In this document: in pieces, positions 16,202 to 16,709 of the stretch
How positions within the stretch are numbered: the stretch's first letter is position 1
Layout: each line of letters begins with the position of its first letter
Position numbers and translations under genes: made by a program
Notes under the pieces: model-generated
Database searches by the model: none
The model's input: only the letters and a program-made list of their open reading frames with translations
What the model was told of the DNA's origin: nothing
Source of the DNA: UBA6168 sp964442355
GTDB taxonomy: Bacteria > Bacteroidota > Bacteroidia > Chitinophagales > Saprospiraceae
Length of the DNA: 16,709 nt
Direction: 5' to 3'
Assembly: GCA_964442355.1 (NCBI GenBank)
Contig: CAYTZS010000125.1
Span: 1-16,709, forward strand

Positions 16202-16256
16202 TTCTGGGTTGAGGTTCAAACGGGTACTCCTTGAACCTCAAACCAGAATGCTTTTA
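16202..16256 (+). terminator. Terminator after fabD
   Basis: Arms of 18 nt (16202-16219 and 16231-16248) pair at 17 of 18 positions around an 11-nt loop, followed by TGCTTTTATT. It starts 8 nt after the fabD stop codon. Confidence 0.75.
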
Positions 16257-16309
16257 TTATTTGGTTTTTTACATTTCTTGCTGCAAATTGGCGTTCACAA
16301 ACTATTGAA

Positions 16310-16709
16310 ATGGCAGGGATAAACATCAAAAGCGGAAATATACTTTTGGCAGAGCCATTCATGCTCGACCCCAATTTCAAACGCACGGCCGTGCTGCTTT
16401 GCGAGCATGGTGAGGAGGGGAGCATTGGGTTTATCCTGAACAAGAAAATGGACATGCGAGTAGATGAACTGGTCAGTGGATTCCCTGAATTTGACTCAAA
16501 AGTCTTCTTCGGTGGGCCTGTGCAGACCGACACTGTCCATTACATCCACAACGTGGGCGACCTGCTCGAAGACAGCCGCAAAATAGCCGACGGCGTCTGG
16601 TGGGGTGGAGATTTTGAGCAGTTGAAGTTCCTGATTACCTCCGAGTTGATTACGCCTGAGCACATTCGGTTTTTCGTGGGCTATTCCGGCTGGTCGGAGG
16701 GGCAATTGG
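16310..16709 (+). CDS. YqgE/AlgH family protein (C-terminus beyond window)
   Basis: The first 133 codons of a YqgE/AlgH (DUF179) protein, open at the window end. Family-typical segments are the N-terminal IKSGNILLAEPFMLDPNFKRTAVLLCEHGEEGSIGFILNK-like start (MAGINIKSGNILLAEP, then RTAVLLCEH and SIGFILNK), VFFGGPVQTDTVHYIHNV near residue 66, and VGYSGWSEGQL at the end of the visible part. About 50 residues are probably missing from a family length near 185. Function is unknown. AlgH was first linked to alginate regulation in Pseudomonas, but that role is not general. The ATG at 16310 is the only sensible start. It lies 116 nt after the fabD stop, beyond a terminator, so it needs its own promoter. 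Confidence 0.93.
   Translation, partial: MAGINIKSGNILLAEPFMLDPNFKRTAVLLCEHGEEGSIGFILNKKMDMRVDELVSGFPEFDSKVFFGGPVQTDTVHYIHNVGDLLEDSRKIADGVWWGGDFEQLKFLITSELITPEHIRFFVGYSGWSEGQL

Overview
This window looks like chromosome of a Bacteroidota bacterium, probably from the Saprospiria side of the phylum. That placement is inference. It rests on protein flavour, roughly balanced base composition, start codons without Shine-Dalgarno sequences, G-poor leaders, and promoters resembling the Bacteroidota TTTG / TAnnTTTG type. No rRNA, tRNA, CRISPR array, transposase or phage gene is visible.

Layout. 1-2886 (minus strand) is an arsenic island, transcribed arsR, arsM, terminator, ACR3-type arsenite exporter, then a metallophosphoesterase cut by the window edge. 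2887-3107 is a non-coding block with the arsR promoter/operator and two very strong back-to-back hairpins. 3108-10599 (minus strand) is a redox island. In transcription order it holds an NAD(P)H oxidoreductase with extra ferredoxin domain, a 1195-aa pyruvate:ferredoxin oxidoreductase (NifJ), a dihydroorotate-dehydrogenase-like flavoprotein and a tandem-domain universal stress protein. Candidate Crp/Fnr-type boxes lie upstream of the first and last genes. 10836-13596 (plus strand) carries a pentapeptide-repeat protein, then an NfeD-like membrane protein and a flotillin. 13657-16709 carries a class IV aminotransferase (probably PabC), divergent from folE, then fabD and a truncated algH/yqgE.

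How the genes may work together. ArsR senses As(III). ArsM methylates it and ACR3 exports it. No arsenate reductase is in view. NifJ oxidises pyruvate and reduces ferredoxin, and the NAD(P)H oxidoreductase may link that pool to NAD(P)H. Promoter sites and a stress protein suggest oxygen- or redox-dependent control. The NfeD-like protein and flotillin form a membrane-microdomain pair. PabC and FolE both feed folate/pterin synthesis.

The protein set is largely ordinary. The unusual material is non-coding or cryptic. It comprises a perfect 33-nt palindrome translated inside nifJ, a mirrored pair of 71-72-nt inverted-repeat units between nifJ and its upstream gene, and two ATCG-N8-CGAT operators 400 bp apart that sit on the -7 elements of arsR and arsM. 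It also includes Fnr-like boxes, one placed 41.5 bp from a predicted start, and short-period tandem repeats just before several start codons. I do not see a clearly new multi-gene system.
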